The notes: generated by a model from the letters alone, not told the origin. A DNA stretch of 64,000 bases from JAGMES01 sp023128035 (GCA_030627905.1 DAOVRZ010000014.1:1-64000); one strand, 5' to 3'. Counted from the stretch's first letter, positions 25,438 through 34,501 are shown. Numbers and translations: made by a program.

Positions 25438-25666
25438 AAACTTTCACAGTTCAAATGCAAAGCCTCGTTTAATGGCATATCATATATAAAAAAAGCGATA
25501 CCTAAGTCAGCTCGACTTATCAAAATTAACTTATAACAGAATGTATTAGCACTAAACTAAACTTTCTTTGAAATATAAAACTATGCAGAGCTGACTTTTT
25601 TAAGGAGCTTTTTTTCTATATATGATATGCCATTAAACGCGACTCTACACCGAACTCGAAAGTTTT
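25438..25666. repeat. MITE-like imperfect inverted repeat, family C
   Basis: About 230 bp. A perfect 23-bp pair (25466-25488 and 25617-25639, core ATGGCATATCATATATA) is flanked outside by AAACTTTC..AGTTC facing GAACTCGAAAGTTT, and inside by AAAAAAAGC facing GCTTTTTTT and GTCAGCT facing AGCTGAC. The 70-bp centre (about 25515-25590) has no coding sense. It fills the gap between the XRE promoter and RNase J and may carry the RNase J promoter region. Confidence 0.7.
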
Positions 25667-25733
25667 AATCAACGAGTAAGATTTAACATTTTTGTTTATA
25701 CTAAAAATAGTTAAAATGATTGGAGGGAGTAGA

Positions 25734-27410
25734 ATGTCCATTTCTAAGGAACCACAAATATCAATAATACCTCTTGGAGGACGAGGAGAAATTGGAAATA
25801 ATATGATCGTCATTGAAGATGATGATCATATTATTATTCTAGACTCTGGAATTATGTTCCCAGAAGAAGAACACTATGGTGTTGATCTAATAATCCCAGA
25901 TATAAGATATCTTCTTGAAAAGAAAGATAAAATTAAGGCAATTATTATTTCTCATGGTCACGAAGATCATATCGGTGCTATCCCATATGTTTTACGTCAG
26001 ATAAATATCCCAATTTACGGCACTTGTCTAACTCTTGGATTAATTAAACTTAAACTCAAAGAATTTGGACTACTCGAAGATGCACAATTACAAGAATTGA
26101 ACGCTGGTGAAAAAACTCAAATTGGTAATTTTGAAATTGAATTTATTCATATCAATCACAGTATTCCAGATTCTGTTGTTATGGCTATTCGAACAAAAGT
26201 TGGAACTATTGTTTATACTGGTGATTATAAATTTGACCACACTCCTGTAAGTGGAAAACCTGCTGATCTACAACGTTTAGGAGAAATCGGCTCTAAAGGT
26301 GTTTTAGTTCTTCTCTCAGACAGTACTAATTCAGAAAGGGAAGGAACAACCCTTTCTGAACGAGTTGTATGTCATGCAATTGAGGAGTCTTTTAAGCTTA
26401 TTAATAGCAGAATCATTATCTCAACATTTTCAACTAACATCGATAGAATTCAACATATTTTTCAAGCCGCTTGGAAGACAGGTCGCAAAGTAGCCATTAC
26501 TGGTCGTAGTATGGTTAATGTCATCGAAATTGCTTCTCAATTGGGCAAGCTAAATATCCCTGATGAAACCCTAATTGATCTAAGAAAGATCAATAGTTTA
26601 CTGCCAAATCAAGTTGTTTTGCTTATGACTGGTAGCCAAGGTGAACCTATGGCAGCTCTGACACGAATTGCTAGAGGAGATCATCGCCAAATCTCCATTA
26701 TGCCAGGAGATACTGTTATTCTTTCTTCCATGCCAATTCCAGGTAATGAACGGTCCATCGGACAGACTATAAACCAACTTTACAAACAAGGTGCTGAAGT
26801 ACTTTATGATGGAATGATTGATGCTCATGCTTCTGGTCATGCCTGTCAGGAAGAGATTAAACTCATGTTAAACTTAATCAGACCCCAATTTCTTATCCCT
26901 GTTCACGGTGAATATCGTCATCTTTATCATCAAAGTAAATTAGCAAAGCAAGTAGGGATAGATGAGAAAAATATTTTTATTACTGATAATGGCGTTCGTG
27001 TCAATCTCACCTCTGACCGCTGCTGGATAAATGGTAAAGTACCCTCTGGAGAAGTAATGATTGATGGCCTAGGAGTAGGAGATGTTGGCGATATCGTCTT
27101 AAGAGATCGAAGAATGTTATCTCAAAACGGAATTGTTATTGTCTCTTTAACAATTAACGGGAAAACAGGTAAGGTAGTAGCCGGGCCATCTATTCTCTCC
27201 AGAGGATTTGTCTTTGTGAAAGAATCAAAAGAACTAATTGTGAAAGCAGAACATCTTGCTCGTGAAGCTTTAAAAGAATTAGAAAGTAATAACGTAACTG
27301 ATTGGTCAACAATAAAAAAAGTAGTCACCGATTCTATCGACAACTACTTTTATCAAAAAACTAAACGTAAACCAATCATTTTACCCATTATTATGGAAAT
27401 AAATAACTAA
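25734..27410 (+). CDS. rnj: Ribonuclease J
   Basis: A 558-residue protein from ATG 25734, preceded by GGAGGGAGTAGA. It is a metallo-beta-lactamase/beta-CASP ribonuclease with endo- and 5'-3' exonuclease activity, a main mRNA-decay enzyme in Firmicutes. Motifs seen: IIPLGGRGEIGNNM, the zinc site SHGHEDHIGAIPY, YTGDYKFDHTPV, DSTNSEREG, the beta-CASP ISTFSTNIDRIQ, TGSQGEPMAAL and HASGHACQEEI with PVHGEYRHL. The C-terminal domain (about residues 450-558) is the usual RNase J tail. Length matches RNase J1 (555). Confidence 0.96.
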   Translation: MSISKEPQISIIPLGGRGEIGNNMIVIEDDDHIIILDSGIMFPEEEHYGVDLIIPDIRYLLEKKDKIKAIIISHGHEDHIGAIPYVLRQINIPIYGTCLTLGLIKLKLKEFGLLEDAQLQELNAGEKTQIGNFEIEFIHINHSIPDSVVMAIRTKVGTIVYTGDYKFDHTPVSGKPADLQRLGEIGSKGVLVLLSDSTNSEREGTTLSERVVCHAIEESFKLINSRIIISTFSTNIDRIQHIFQAAWKTGRKVAITGRSMVNVIEIASQLGKLNIPDETLIDLRKINSLLPNQVVLLMTGSQGEPMAALTRIARGDHRQISIMPGDTVILSSMPIPGNERSIGQTINQLYKQGAEVLYDGMIDAHASGHACQEEIKLMLNLIRPQFLIPVHGEYRHLYHQSKLAKQVGIDEKNIFITDNGVRVNLTSDRCWINGKVPSGEVMIDGLGVGDVGDIVLRDRRMLSQNGIVIVSLTINGKTGKVVAGPSILSRGFVFVKESKELIVKAEHLAREALKELESNNVTDWSTIKKVVTDSIDNYFYQKTKRKPIILPIIMEINN

Positions 27411-27412
27411 TA

Positions 27413-27711
27413 GATCCCGAAGAGATTTATTACATCATTTTAAATCATACTGAGCCTGATTCTATGTATTCTTATTTAAGATCAGAAAAAGCACTCTTCT
27501 CCTGTGATTCCTTTGAATGTCATTACAGTGAAGGTGAAAAGATTTTTAATGGTCATCTAGATATTCATCCTGAAGGTCACGTTTTCATTGGTTATACCTC
27601 TGCTTATGGCTATTGAACCTGGTGTAAGAGTTAAATTCATTCCGTCAAAAGAGCAAACGGAAGAATGTCGTGCTTTTGCGCGTAAAGTTGTTGAGGCCTT
27701 GCAAAAATAAC
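27413..27711 (+). pseudogene. Deletion-scarred flavodiiron protein (FprA) remnant
   Basis: Right after the RNase J stop one frame reads EEIYYIILNHTEPDSMYSYL (the family's NHTEPDHSG region, with HSG lost), then ALFSCDSFECHYSEGEKIF (the LFSCDAFG-type segment), then VFIGYTSAYGY and a stop at about 27616. A shifted frame then gives EPGVRVKFIPSKEQTEECRA and a normal-looking C-terminus ending at 27711. Functional proteins are about 400 residues; some 100 codons remain. It is directly upstream of a rubredoxin gene, the usual electron donor. Confidence 0.7.
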
Positions 27712-27734
27712 TTTAAAAAGGAAGTGGTATTTCT

Positions 27735-27899
27735 ATGGAAAAGTATACCTGTACGATTTGTAGTTATATCTATAACCCTGAAAAAGGTAATCCAGAAAAC
27801 GGTATTAAACCAGGTACAACTTTTGAAGATTTACCCGATAATTGGGTCTGCCCAGAATGTGGAATGGGTAAAGATGTCTTTGAAGAACATAATGAATAA
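27735..27899 (+). CDS. Rubredoxin
   Basis: A 54-residue iron protein: [18 protein letters not shown] with the first Cxx[21 protein letters not shown] with the second. Four cysteines bind one iron, and length and motif spacing are canonical. It carries electrons to oxygen- and peroxide-detoxifying enzymes; its former neighbour, a flavodiiron protein, is now a remnant, so another partner elsewhere must be used. The ribosome site AAAGGAAGTGG precedes ATG 27735. Confidence 0.96.
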   Translation: MEKYTCTICSYIYNPEKGNPENGIKPGTTFEDLPDNWVCPECGMGKDVFEEHNE

Positions 27900-27931
27900 A
27901 AAAAATTGCCCCTTGAGGGCAATTTTTTATT
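27898..27931 (+). terminator. Terminator after rubredoxin
   Basis: AAAATTGCCC pairs with GGGCAATTTT around a short loop, followed by a T run. Confidence 0.75.
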
Positions 27932-28004
27932 CTTTTACTTAAGTAATTTCCTCCAGTATAGTTTATCTATTGTGAAACAGACTAAACGCAAAGGAGGTGA
28001 ATGA

Positions 28005-28244
28005 ATGCGGACAAGTAGAAAACTGAACAGAGATCTTATAGGAAATCGAGCAACTCGAAGAAATCGGTACAGATCTATAGAAGGTATGATTAAAATGAAA
28101 AAACTTCATGACATGGAGACTGCTGGTGTCATTGAGCATATTGACTCCCACTACATGAATGAAGCGTTGGCTGATCCTAAACAATCTCTTCCACGTCCAA
28201 GGAGTGATTTACCCAAAAATAATTGTCACGAGCCTAAAGTATAA
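28005..28244 (+). CDS. Small basic hypothetical protein
   Basis: A 79-residue protein with an excellent ribosome site (AAAGGAGGTGAATGA) before ATG 28005. The first 35 residues are Arg/Lys-rich (RTSRKLNRDLIGNRATRRNR), the tail is Pro-rich (DPKQSLPRPRSDLPKN). There is no membrane segment. The basic N-terminus could bind nucleic acid. Family not recognised. It is flanked by terminators on both sides, so it is a single-gene unit. Confidence 0.65.
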   Translation: MRTSRKLNRDLIGNRATRRNRYRSIEGMIKMKKLHDMETAGVIEHIDSHYMNEALADPKQSLPRPRSDLPKNNCHEPKV

Positions 28245-28246
28245 AA

Positions 28247-28271
28247 ATAGAGGGATCATTGATCCCTCTAT
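28247..28271. terminator. Bidirectional terminator
   Basis: Near-perfect palindrome ATAGAGGGATCA/TGATCCCTCTAT between convergent genes, with A-rich sequence on the left acting as T run for leftward transcripts. Confidence 0.65.
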
Positions 28272-28741
28272 CCTTCTAATGCAAGTAAAACTGTTTTTAA
28301 ACTAGTCTTAGTATAATCTGGGTTACAGAAATATATCTCAGAATACTTCTTACCCTGTTCTTGAAGTTTTCTAGAAAATTCACGAGTACTTTTATTTAAG
28401 TTTTTTATCGTTATTGTTGTGATAGATGTATATACAGGAACATCGTTATAGACTTTTATATTATTACCTGGTGTAACAATACCATGTATCTCAAGCAAAA
28501 TTTTAGTAAATAAGAGTCCTTTCTTTATCAAAACCATCGGATTAGAAGGAATTTGATAACCTTTACCACACACCACATCAAAAATTTTCTCTATTTCTTG
28601 TTCTAACTTTTTTTGAGCTTTACCACTGAAAATAGTGTTAAAAATCGGTATTTTATACACATAAAACGCTTTTCGATCCCAAATAAGTTCACTATGATCC
28701 CAATCGCTCAACTCCGGGCCAGAGTCACTTGAGTCTGACAT
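28268..28741 (-). CDS. Hypothetical protein
   Basis: A 157-residue protein with an acidic Ser/Asp-rich N-terminus (MSDSSDSGPELSDWDHSE), then a mixed region with VYKIPIFNTIFSGKAQKKLE and GIVTPGNNIKVYNDVPVYTS. There is no signal peptide or membrane helix. Family not recognised. The start follows GGAGGAG, and a sigma-A-like promoter lies 36 bp upstream. Confidence 0.6.
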   Translation of the reverse strand: MSDSSDSGPELSDWDHSELIWDRKAFYVYKIPIFNTIFSGKAQKKLEQEIEKIFDVVCGKGYQIPSNPMVLIKKGLLFTKILLEIHGIVTPGNNIKVYNDVPVYTSITTITIKNLNKSTREFSRKLQEQGKKYSEIYFCNPDYTKTSLKTVLLALEG

Positions 28742-28776
28742 TCTTAAAACTCCTCCTTTAAAATAGTCTTACCTTT

Positions 28777-28806
28777 ATTATATAGGATGTGAAATTATAC
28801 TTTCAA
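28777..28806 (-). promoter_or_regulatory. Promoter of the 28268-28741 gene
   Basis: Leftward TTGAAA (28801-28806), 18-bp spacer, TATAAT (28777-28782). Confidence 0.65.
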
Positions 28807-28881
28807 ACTCTTCAGGCACCATATTTAGCTTTTAACCCGCTCTTTCTATCACTATATAATTTATGCTCATTATTCCTTCAA

Positions 28882-31767
28882 TTAAATCCGCTTTATTCCC
28901 GATTTCTCCAATTTTAAATGAGAAAACGAAATTTTTTTATCTTTTAACATGGGAGCAAGATGTGAATGACAGGTAAAAAACAAAATTTGTTGATCTTTTG
29001 CTAATTCAGCCATCAACTCTAAAGCACTTTCCGTTCTTTGAGAATCAAAATTTACCAAAATATCATCCATAATTAGAGGAAAAGTCATAGTTCTTTTTCC
29101 ATACTCCTTCGCCAAAGCAAAACGCATAGCAAGATATAGTTGTTCCCCAGTTCCTCGACTCAAAAGATGGGTACCCAATCTAGAACCATCTGCTCTTTCT
29201 ACCTCTAATCTATTCTCTTCAAATGGTCGCATTACCTTTTTAAACCGACCAGCGGTAAGCATGGAAAAAAAAGTAGATGCTTCTTTTAAAACTCCAGGTT
29301 GTCTTTCCTGTTCATAACGTTCTTTTGCCAATTCCAAAAAACGCTGGCATAAGGCATAAGTCATCCATATTTTAGATTTCTTATCTATCTGAGTGATCAA
29401 ACTCTCCCTTATTTGTTGAAGAAATAAGATCTCCTCAGTTTGTTCAATCTGGTCTAATCTAGCTTTTAACTGACCTAGTTGATTTTGAACCTCAGCCAAT
29501 TCAGCTTTTATACTCTGACACTCATTCTGAACTTTTATTAATTTTTCCTGCAAATCTCTAGAACCTAATTTTTCTAAAACATCTGTCATCTCAGCACTTT
29601 TTGTACTCGCAACCATCTGAAAAGCCGATTCCCATTCTATTTTGGCTTTTAAAAGTTTCTCTCTTTTTTGATACATTTTCCATTTTTGACGAAATTCTTC
29701 CTCTATATCAACTCTCCCAGCTTGAAGAAGTCTCGTCCAGTCTTCTTTCTCAGTCTTATACTGAAAATCAATCTCTGTAAAATCTAGTTTCAGTTCTTTA
29801 AGTTTTTCTTCTAATTGTTTCTTTTGAATTAACAGATCTTTTCCAATCTGTAATTCTTCCTGAAGATGTAATACAATTCCACTTACTTCTTCAAGCCCAA
29901 CTTGAGGTTTATTAAGATAAGTCAAAATTTTATTGACTTTCTCTAAATAGATATCAATTTTTTTCTGAAGATAATCCTGATTATCCTTCATCTCATCAAA
30001 ACGATGAAATATATCTTTTCCTCTCTCTAAAAGCTTAAAAAGTTCCAACAGATCTTCTGGTTTCATCTCAAAGGAAAGTTGATCTTGAATTAAAATTCTC
30101 TGCCATTCTTTTAATAGTTCTACCCTTGATTTGATAGTACTCTCTTTTTGACGTAAAATCCCTTGAAGTTCTCCCTGAATCTGACCAACTCCTTGTTTTA
30201 TCACTTCAAACTCTGTTGTGAGTTTCATCAATTTAGCTTTATCTTGATCTTTAACTTCCTTTTCCTGCAATTTTAAAAATTTACGCAGATATAGACTTCC
30301 TAAACCTGGAATCAACCCTATACCCATCAAAATTCCACCAACTAGCCAATCCCCTTTCTTAAACAACCAGCCACTCAAGATTAACATCAATATCATAATG
30401 GCAGATCCAAGAGCCAAAATACGGCCACTTAAGCCAGCCTGATCTTTCATTTTTAGACCATTTCGTTTTGCTGTTTCCAATTTGTCTTCCTTTTTAACAA
30501 GCTCCAACTCACGTTCTTTTTTAAGTTGAGCTAACTGCTTCTCCTCGACTTCAAGCTGTTGTATAGCAGTATTCAAATGATTATTTTGATATATAAAATT
30601 CCGAACTTTTTCACGTTTACTTAAACTTAAACTATAATTAATAACTCTTTCTTTTGTCCAATCTATCCCCAAATCTTTTAAAAACTCAGCCACTTCTACT
30701 TCTCGTTGTGCTAATTTTAACTTAACAGATGCTAAATCTTTTTTCCATTCTTGAAAAAGTCGACGCTCTTCTAATAATTCCTGAATCACTGAAACAATCT
30801 CTAAAAGTGCCGTTATATTTTTAAGAGAAATTTGCTTCTCTAAATTTTTTAACTCCTCCTCTACTCCCTGAATCTCCAACTCTTTTCGCTTCCAATTGCT
30901 TTGAAGTAGATGAATTTTTTCCTTTAGACTATCCAAACGATGAATTCCATTCTCAGGAAAAGAATTCATTGCAGGAAGTTCCCTTAATTCAATTTCTAAT
31001 CTTTTCAATCGATGAAAGGGGTCACTCGCATGTTGAAGACGGATCAACCAACTCTCTTCTTCTTCTAATTTTTCTAAAATCTCATCTAATTCTCCAAACC
31101 TGTCATTCAACTTGGCCGTTGTCTCTTTCAAATGATTATACTCTATAGGAATCTCTTTTAAGCTCTTGATCTTCTCCTCTGTTTCACTCAATTCTTTTAA
31201 TAAACGATTGATCTCAGGTTTTCTTGCTGTAGGGCGAAAAAGTTGGCCCTGTTTTTCATTCAACTCTTTTTGAATTTGAGCAAAAGACCGAGTATGAATC
31301 CCCATACCAGCACTATAGATTAATCCACTGATCTCCTCATTTTCAAGACTTTCCAACCGTTGTAACTCACTCAAACCAAAGCAAAAAATTTGTTGGAAGA
31401 CTGGCTCTGTAAGACCTTTGAAGAGATGTTTTATTTCAGAGTCACCATATCTATCTCCTTCCGAATTATAAACGGTCACATCACCTCTTGAAGACCCTGG
31501 TCTTCGATCAATTAAATAGGATTTTCCCTCCTCAGTCCCGATAGTAATAGCACCACCATGTTCTCCACCTTCTAAGGGTTCATACCGCAACTGATTGGTT
31601 CTACGGTCAGAAAAACCAAAAAAGATTGCCCGGATAAATGACATAAAAGTTGTCTTCCCTGCTTCATTTAATCCTTCAATTAAAGTAAGACCAGGAGAAA
31701 TTTCGTCAATCTCTAAATTATAATAATGTCCAAAACCTCGAATCAATACCTTTTTAATCCACATCAT
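28882..31767 (-). CDS. yhaN: YhaN-like SMC/Rad50-type ATPase
   Basis: A 961-residue protein with Walker A near residues 36-43 (LNEAGKTTFMSFIRAIFFGF), then about 500 residues of charged coiled coil interrupted at about residues 430-475 by two hydrophobic stretches (ILALGSAIMILMLILSGWLF, LVGGILMGIGLIPGLGSLYL). The C-terminus has the signature LLSRGTGEQLYLAMRFALA and Walker B FPLIMDDILVNFDSQR. The hydrophobic pair inside the coiled coil is typical of YhaN and suggests membrane attachment. It partners YhaO like Rad50 with Mre11 in DNA-end processing. Its ATG overlaps the yhaO stop (TAATG). Confidence 0.9.
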   Translation of the reverse strand: MMWIKKVLIRGFGHYYNLEIDEISPGLTLIEGLNEAGKTTFMSFIRAIFFGFSDRRTNQLRYEPLEGGEHGGAITIGTEEGKSYLIDRRPGSSRGDVTVYNSEGDRYGDSEIKHLFKGLTEPVFQQIFCFGLSELQRLESLENEEISGLIYSAGMGIHTRSFAQIQKELNEKQGQLFRPTARKPEINRLLKELSETEEKIKSLKEIPIEYNHLKETTAKLNDRFGELDEILEKLEEEESWLIRLQHASDPFHRLKRLEIELRELPAMNSFPENGIHRLDSLKEKIHLLQSNWKRKELEIQGVEEELKNLEKQISLKNITALLEIVSVIQELLEERRLFQEWKKDLASVKLKLAQREVEVAEFLKDLGIDWTKERVINYSLSLSKREKVRNFIYQNNHLNTAIQQLEVEEKQLAQLKKERELELVKKEDKLETAKRNGLKMKDQAGLSGRILALGSAIMILMLILSGWLFKKGDWLVGGILMGIGLIPGLGSLYLRKFLKLQEKEVKDQDKAKLMKLTTEFEVIKQGVGQIQGELQGILRQKESTIKSRVELLKEWQRILIQDQLSFEMKPEDLLELFKLLERGKDIFHRFDEMKDNQDYLQKKIDIYLEKVNKILTYLNKPQVGLEEVSGIVLHLQEELQIGKDLLIQKKQLEEKLKELKLDFTEIDFQYKTEKEDWTRLLQAGRVDIEEEFRQKWKMYQKREKLLKAKIEWESAFQMVASTKSAEMTDVLEKLGSRDLQEKLIKVQNECQSIKAELAEVQNQLGQLKARLDQIEQTEEILFLQQIRESLITQIDKKSKIWMTYALCQRFLELAKERYEQERQPGVLKEASTFFSMLTAGRFKKVMRPFEENRLEVERADGSRLGTHLLSRGTGEQLYLAMRFALAKEYGKRTMTFPLIMDDILVNFDSQRTESALELMAELAKDQQILFFTCHSHLAPMLKDKKISFSHLKLEKSGIKRI

Positions 31768-33041
31768 TACTCCCCCTTAGATCCCAATAAATCTATTCCC
31801 AATTCTTCACTTACATCTATCAATCTCTGCCAGGTATCTTCATCAAGTTTAGATAAAATTTTTTTAAAACGACGATCATTTATAACAGGCGAAATTGCAG
31901 TACGCAAATCATTTATTATTTCATTCTGTCCCTCTAGGTTTCGTGCTTTTTGAGTTAATTTTAAGAAATCTCCTCTTAGACTCTCTTCTTTGCGTATCTC
32001 ATCTAAATTCAACTCAAATGCAGTTTCGATTTGAACAGATTCGATCCAAAGCCAGGATGAAGTTCCCACCTCTTCAAAGCGAAACATTTCTAAAATATCC
32101 TGTTCTACTCCTGGCTGATTCAACATATCATGTACTAGCCCACGCCCCGTTAATTTTAGGCGAACCAAACCAGAACGGTCAACCAATCTATCTTTTAAAT
32201 CTGTCAAAGAATTTTGAATCTCTATGAACAGATCATCAAGACTAGCCAATCCTCCTATATTCACCTGAAGATTAGCCCACCTTACATCATCCAGTTCAAT
32301 CCACTGATGATGAGTTTCTCCAAAAGAATCAACTTCCACCAAACAGCAACCTTTTGGCCCTGTCTCACCCGGATGTCTCCCTTGAGGGGTGCCAGGATAA
32401 ATCACAACAGGGTTTGAATGATGAAGTACTTGATAACTATGAACATGTCCTAAAGCCCAGTAATCAAAGCCAGAGGAGACCAATTCATCTAAAGAACAAG
32501 GAGCATAATTAGCATAACCACTACTTCCACCAACATTTGTGTGTAATAAACCGATGTGATAAGGAGATTCCTTCTGAATTTTAAATCTCGGTAGATAATT
32601 TTCATGAACAGCTTGTGTAGGATAGCTAATTCCGTAAACTCTTGCCACTTCCTGGCCATCCTTAATCACTGGGCAACTTTCTACCTCGCTAGAGGAGAAA
32701 AAATGAACCCCTTCAGGCCAGACTAAATCAGCCCGCCAACCTCCACAATGGTCATGGTTTCCGTGTACAACAAAGACCTGAATTTGATGGTTATAAAGAC
32801 GCTGAAAAGCTTCACGATACCGCAATTGTGCCTTTAAACTCAAATTTGCTCCATCATAAAGATCACCAGCAATTAAAAGAAAATCTACATCTTCACGAAT
32901 ACAAAGATTAACCAGATTCTCTAAAACTCGATAACCAGAGGTAATCAATCGTTTTTGTATCTTTTCATCTATCTGGCCAATCCCTTGAAATGGAAAATCT
33001 AGATGTAAATCTGCTGTATGTATAAATTTAAATCCGACCAT
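31767..33041 (-). CDS. yhaO: YhaO-like metallophosphoesterase (Mre11/SbcD-type)
   Basis: A 424-residue protein from ATG 33041. Calcineurin-like motifs are in order: HTADLHLDFPF, LIAGDLYDGANLS, VVHGNHDHCGGW, LLHTN and WALGHVHSYQVL with the final PGTPQGRHPGE. The remainder is the capping region contacting YhaN. It is a predicted manganese-dependent DNA nuclease, co-translated with yhaN. Its leader is a family B hairpin element (33056-33213). Confidence 0.92.
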   Translation of the reverse strand: MVGFKFIHTADLHLDFPFQGIGQIDEKIQKRLITSGYRVLENLVNLCIREDVDFLLIAGDLYDGANLSLKAQLRYREAFQRLYNHQIQVFVVHGNHDHCGGWRADLVWPEGVHFFSSSEVESCPVIKDGQEVARVYGISYPTQAVHENYLPRFKIQKESPYHIGLLHTNVGGSSGYANYAPCSLDELVSSGFDYWALGHVHSYQVLHHSNPVVIYPGTPQGRHPGETGPKGCCLVEVDSFGETHHQWIELDDVRWANLQVNIGGLASLDDLFIEIQNSLTDLKDRLVDRSGLVRLKLTGRGLVHDMLNQPGVEQDILEMFRFEEVGTSSWLWIESVQIETAFELNLDEIRKEESLRGDFLKLTQKARNLEGQNEIINDLRTAISPVINDRRFKKILSKLDEDTWQRLIDVSEELGIDLLGSKGE

Positions 33042-33055
33042 ATTTGTCACTCCCA

Positions 33056-33213
33056 TTTAACGATATTTCAGAAGGAGATGTTCCTCTCCTCTGTAGGTGC
33101 GTATAGAAGTCTTACAATAATTTCAAAATTTCAGAGGGAGACCACTTCTTGAAGGGGCAAAATCTCCTTCTGAAGTCGTTAAACTTAAGAAATAATAACT
33201 ACGTTATTATTTC
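33056..33213. repeat. Hairpin element, family B, full copy
   Basis: 158 bp. Outer inverted arms TTTAACGATATTTCAGAAGG (33056-) and ATCTCCTTCTGAAGTCG TTAAA (33162-33183) enclose an 80-bp centre. Then comes a separate perfect hairpin GAAATAATAAC-TAC-GTTATTATTTC (33189-33213). The unit is arranged as at 51035-51180; its tail matches 15288-15327. It lies between the Spo0E-like stop and the yhaO ribosome site. Confidence 0.75.
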
Positions 33214-33217
33214 GACT

Positions 33218-33382
33218 TTAACTTAATTTTTTCTGTTCTTCTAAAACCATATATATCAATTTGTCAATTTTTTGACTGATGCGAAGGGCTTCGTTAAAAT
33301 TTTCTTTAAGATATGCCTTTTCCATCTGTTCACGCAATATTTCAATAGAATTGATTATACTAGATAAACATTTAGAATGCAT
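33218..33382 (-). CDS. Spo0E-like aspartyl-phosphate phosphatase
   Basis: A 54-residue helical-hairpin protein: SIIEILREQM-like first helix (IINSIEILREQMEKAYLKEN) and a second helix with the family signature SQKIDKLIYMVLEEQKKL, matching SQxLDxLI. AGGGAGG lies 9 bp before ATG 33382. Spo0E proteins dephosphorylate Spo0A~P and block entry into sporulation. Small enough to be missed by automatic calling. It follows the terminator of the HD-GYP gene, so it must have its own promoter within about 60 bp or rely on read-through. Confidence 0.85.
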   Translation of the reverse strand: MHSKCLSSIINSIEILREQMEKAYLKENFNEALRISQKIDKLIYMVLEEQKKLS

Positions 33383-33408
33383 ACCATTTTCCCTCCCTTT
33401 TTTTTTAA

Positions 33409-33433
33409 CAAAAAAGAGCCAGAAAACTGACTC
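33409..33433 (-). terminator. Terminator after HD-GYP gene
   Basis: Leftward GAGTCAG/CTGGCTC around TTTT, followed by TTTTTTG. Confidence 0.7.
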
Positions 33434-33454
33434 ACTCTAAATTTATTTGGGTGA

Positions 33455-34501
33455 TCAAAGTATACGAACAATCTTTAAATTAGATTTTTGAGATAGGTCA
33501 ATAAAATCTTTATCTGTTTGGATCAATGGTTTAAAAGGAGAAAGAGAATTATTAAATACAATGGTACCCACCTGATCATCAGTCAAAAGTACCCTTTCCC
33601 CTAATAAATTATCTAACATATTTAAAGTAAAAATTCTAAGATACTTAAGATCAAAATCACTATAACAATCGTGCATATATTGTAAAACCTCAAAAACATC
33701 TCTTTTACCCCGATATACTCGATTTGATGTTAAAGCATCAAAAACATCAGCAATCGCTATAATTCTAGCTATTTCTGGTACCTCATTTTCCCTTAATCCC
33801 TGAGGATATCCTTTCCCATTCATCCTCTCATGATGATGACGAACTCCCTTTAAAACATCTTTTGGAATCTCTGAATTTTTTAACAAAATAGTGTATCCAA
33901 AATCAGGATGGCACTTCATCTGTTCCCATTCTTCTTCTGTTAAAGAACCAGGCTTGTTAAGTACTTGATTGTCAATCATTACCTTACCTAAGTCATGAAA
34001 TAATGCTGCTTGGGCTAGTTGAGTTATTTCCGAAAAATTACTCCATCTTCCCAATAACATAGAGAGATAGCAGACGTTTAAAGAATGTTGATAAGTATAG
34101 TGATCTGCCTTGCGAATCCCATGAACATACTTAATGAGTTCACGTGGAGATCTAACGCTGGAGAAATTTTCTAAAATATCATCTACTTCTTTCAATTGAA
34201 TAGGAATATTATTTTTTGCTGACATTAATAGGTTATTAAAATGTTCATAATTTTTTTGGTAAATTTCTAGATTTTCTGTTTGGACATGTGGCCAAATCCA
34301 AACATAGGGGACATTTTTTTGCACCAATTGAAAGATTAATTTCTTTGTTAATCTGGTTCCTCTAGCAAGAAGTAAGAGTCCGTCTACTTCAACATCACGC
34401 GCCAACTTCGTTCCTTCTTCCAACAATTGTGGCCCAATGCGAATCTTACCTTTCACCGCAATTCCCCTCCAATCGACCTTTCTAATAGTATAATTCTCCA
34501 T
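33455..34501 (-). CDS. HD-GYP domain cyclic-di-GMP phosphodiesterase
   Basis: A 348-residue soluble protein. Residues 1-120 are an N-terminal domain common in clostridial HD-GYP proteins (LARDVEVDGLLLLARGTRLT). The HD-GYP domain covers about 125-290 with the metal ligands in HSLNVCYLSMLLG, ALFHDLGK, HPDFGYTIL and HHHERMNGKGYPQGL and the following ADVFDALTSNRVYR. It degrades c-di-GMP (or the related cGAMP) to pGpG or GMP. The partner diguanylate cyclase may be the neighbour at 34685-37219. Confidence 0.92.
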   Translation of the reverse strand: MENYTIRKVDWRGIAVKGKIRIGPQLLEEGTKLARDVEVDGLLLLARGTRLTKKLIFQLVQKNVPYVWIWPHVQTENLEIYQKNYEHFNNLLMSAKNNIPIQLKEVDDILENFSSVRSPRELIKYVHGIRKADHYTYQHSLNVCYLSMLLGRWSNFSEITQLAQAALFHDLGKVMIDNQVLNKPGSLTEEEWEQMKCHPDFGYTILLKNSEIPKDVLKGVRHHHERMNGKGYPQGLRENEVPEIARIIAIADVFDALTSNRVYRGKRDVFEVLQYMHDCYSDFDLKYLRIFTLNMLDNLLGERVLLTDDQVGTIVFNNSLSPFKPLIQTDKDFIDLSQKSNLKIVRIL

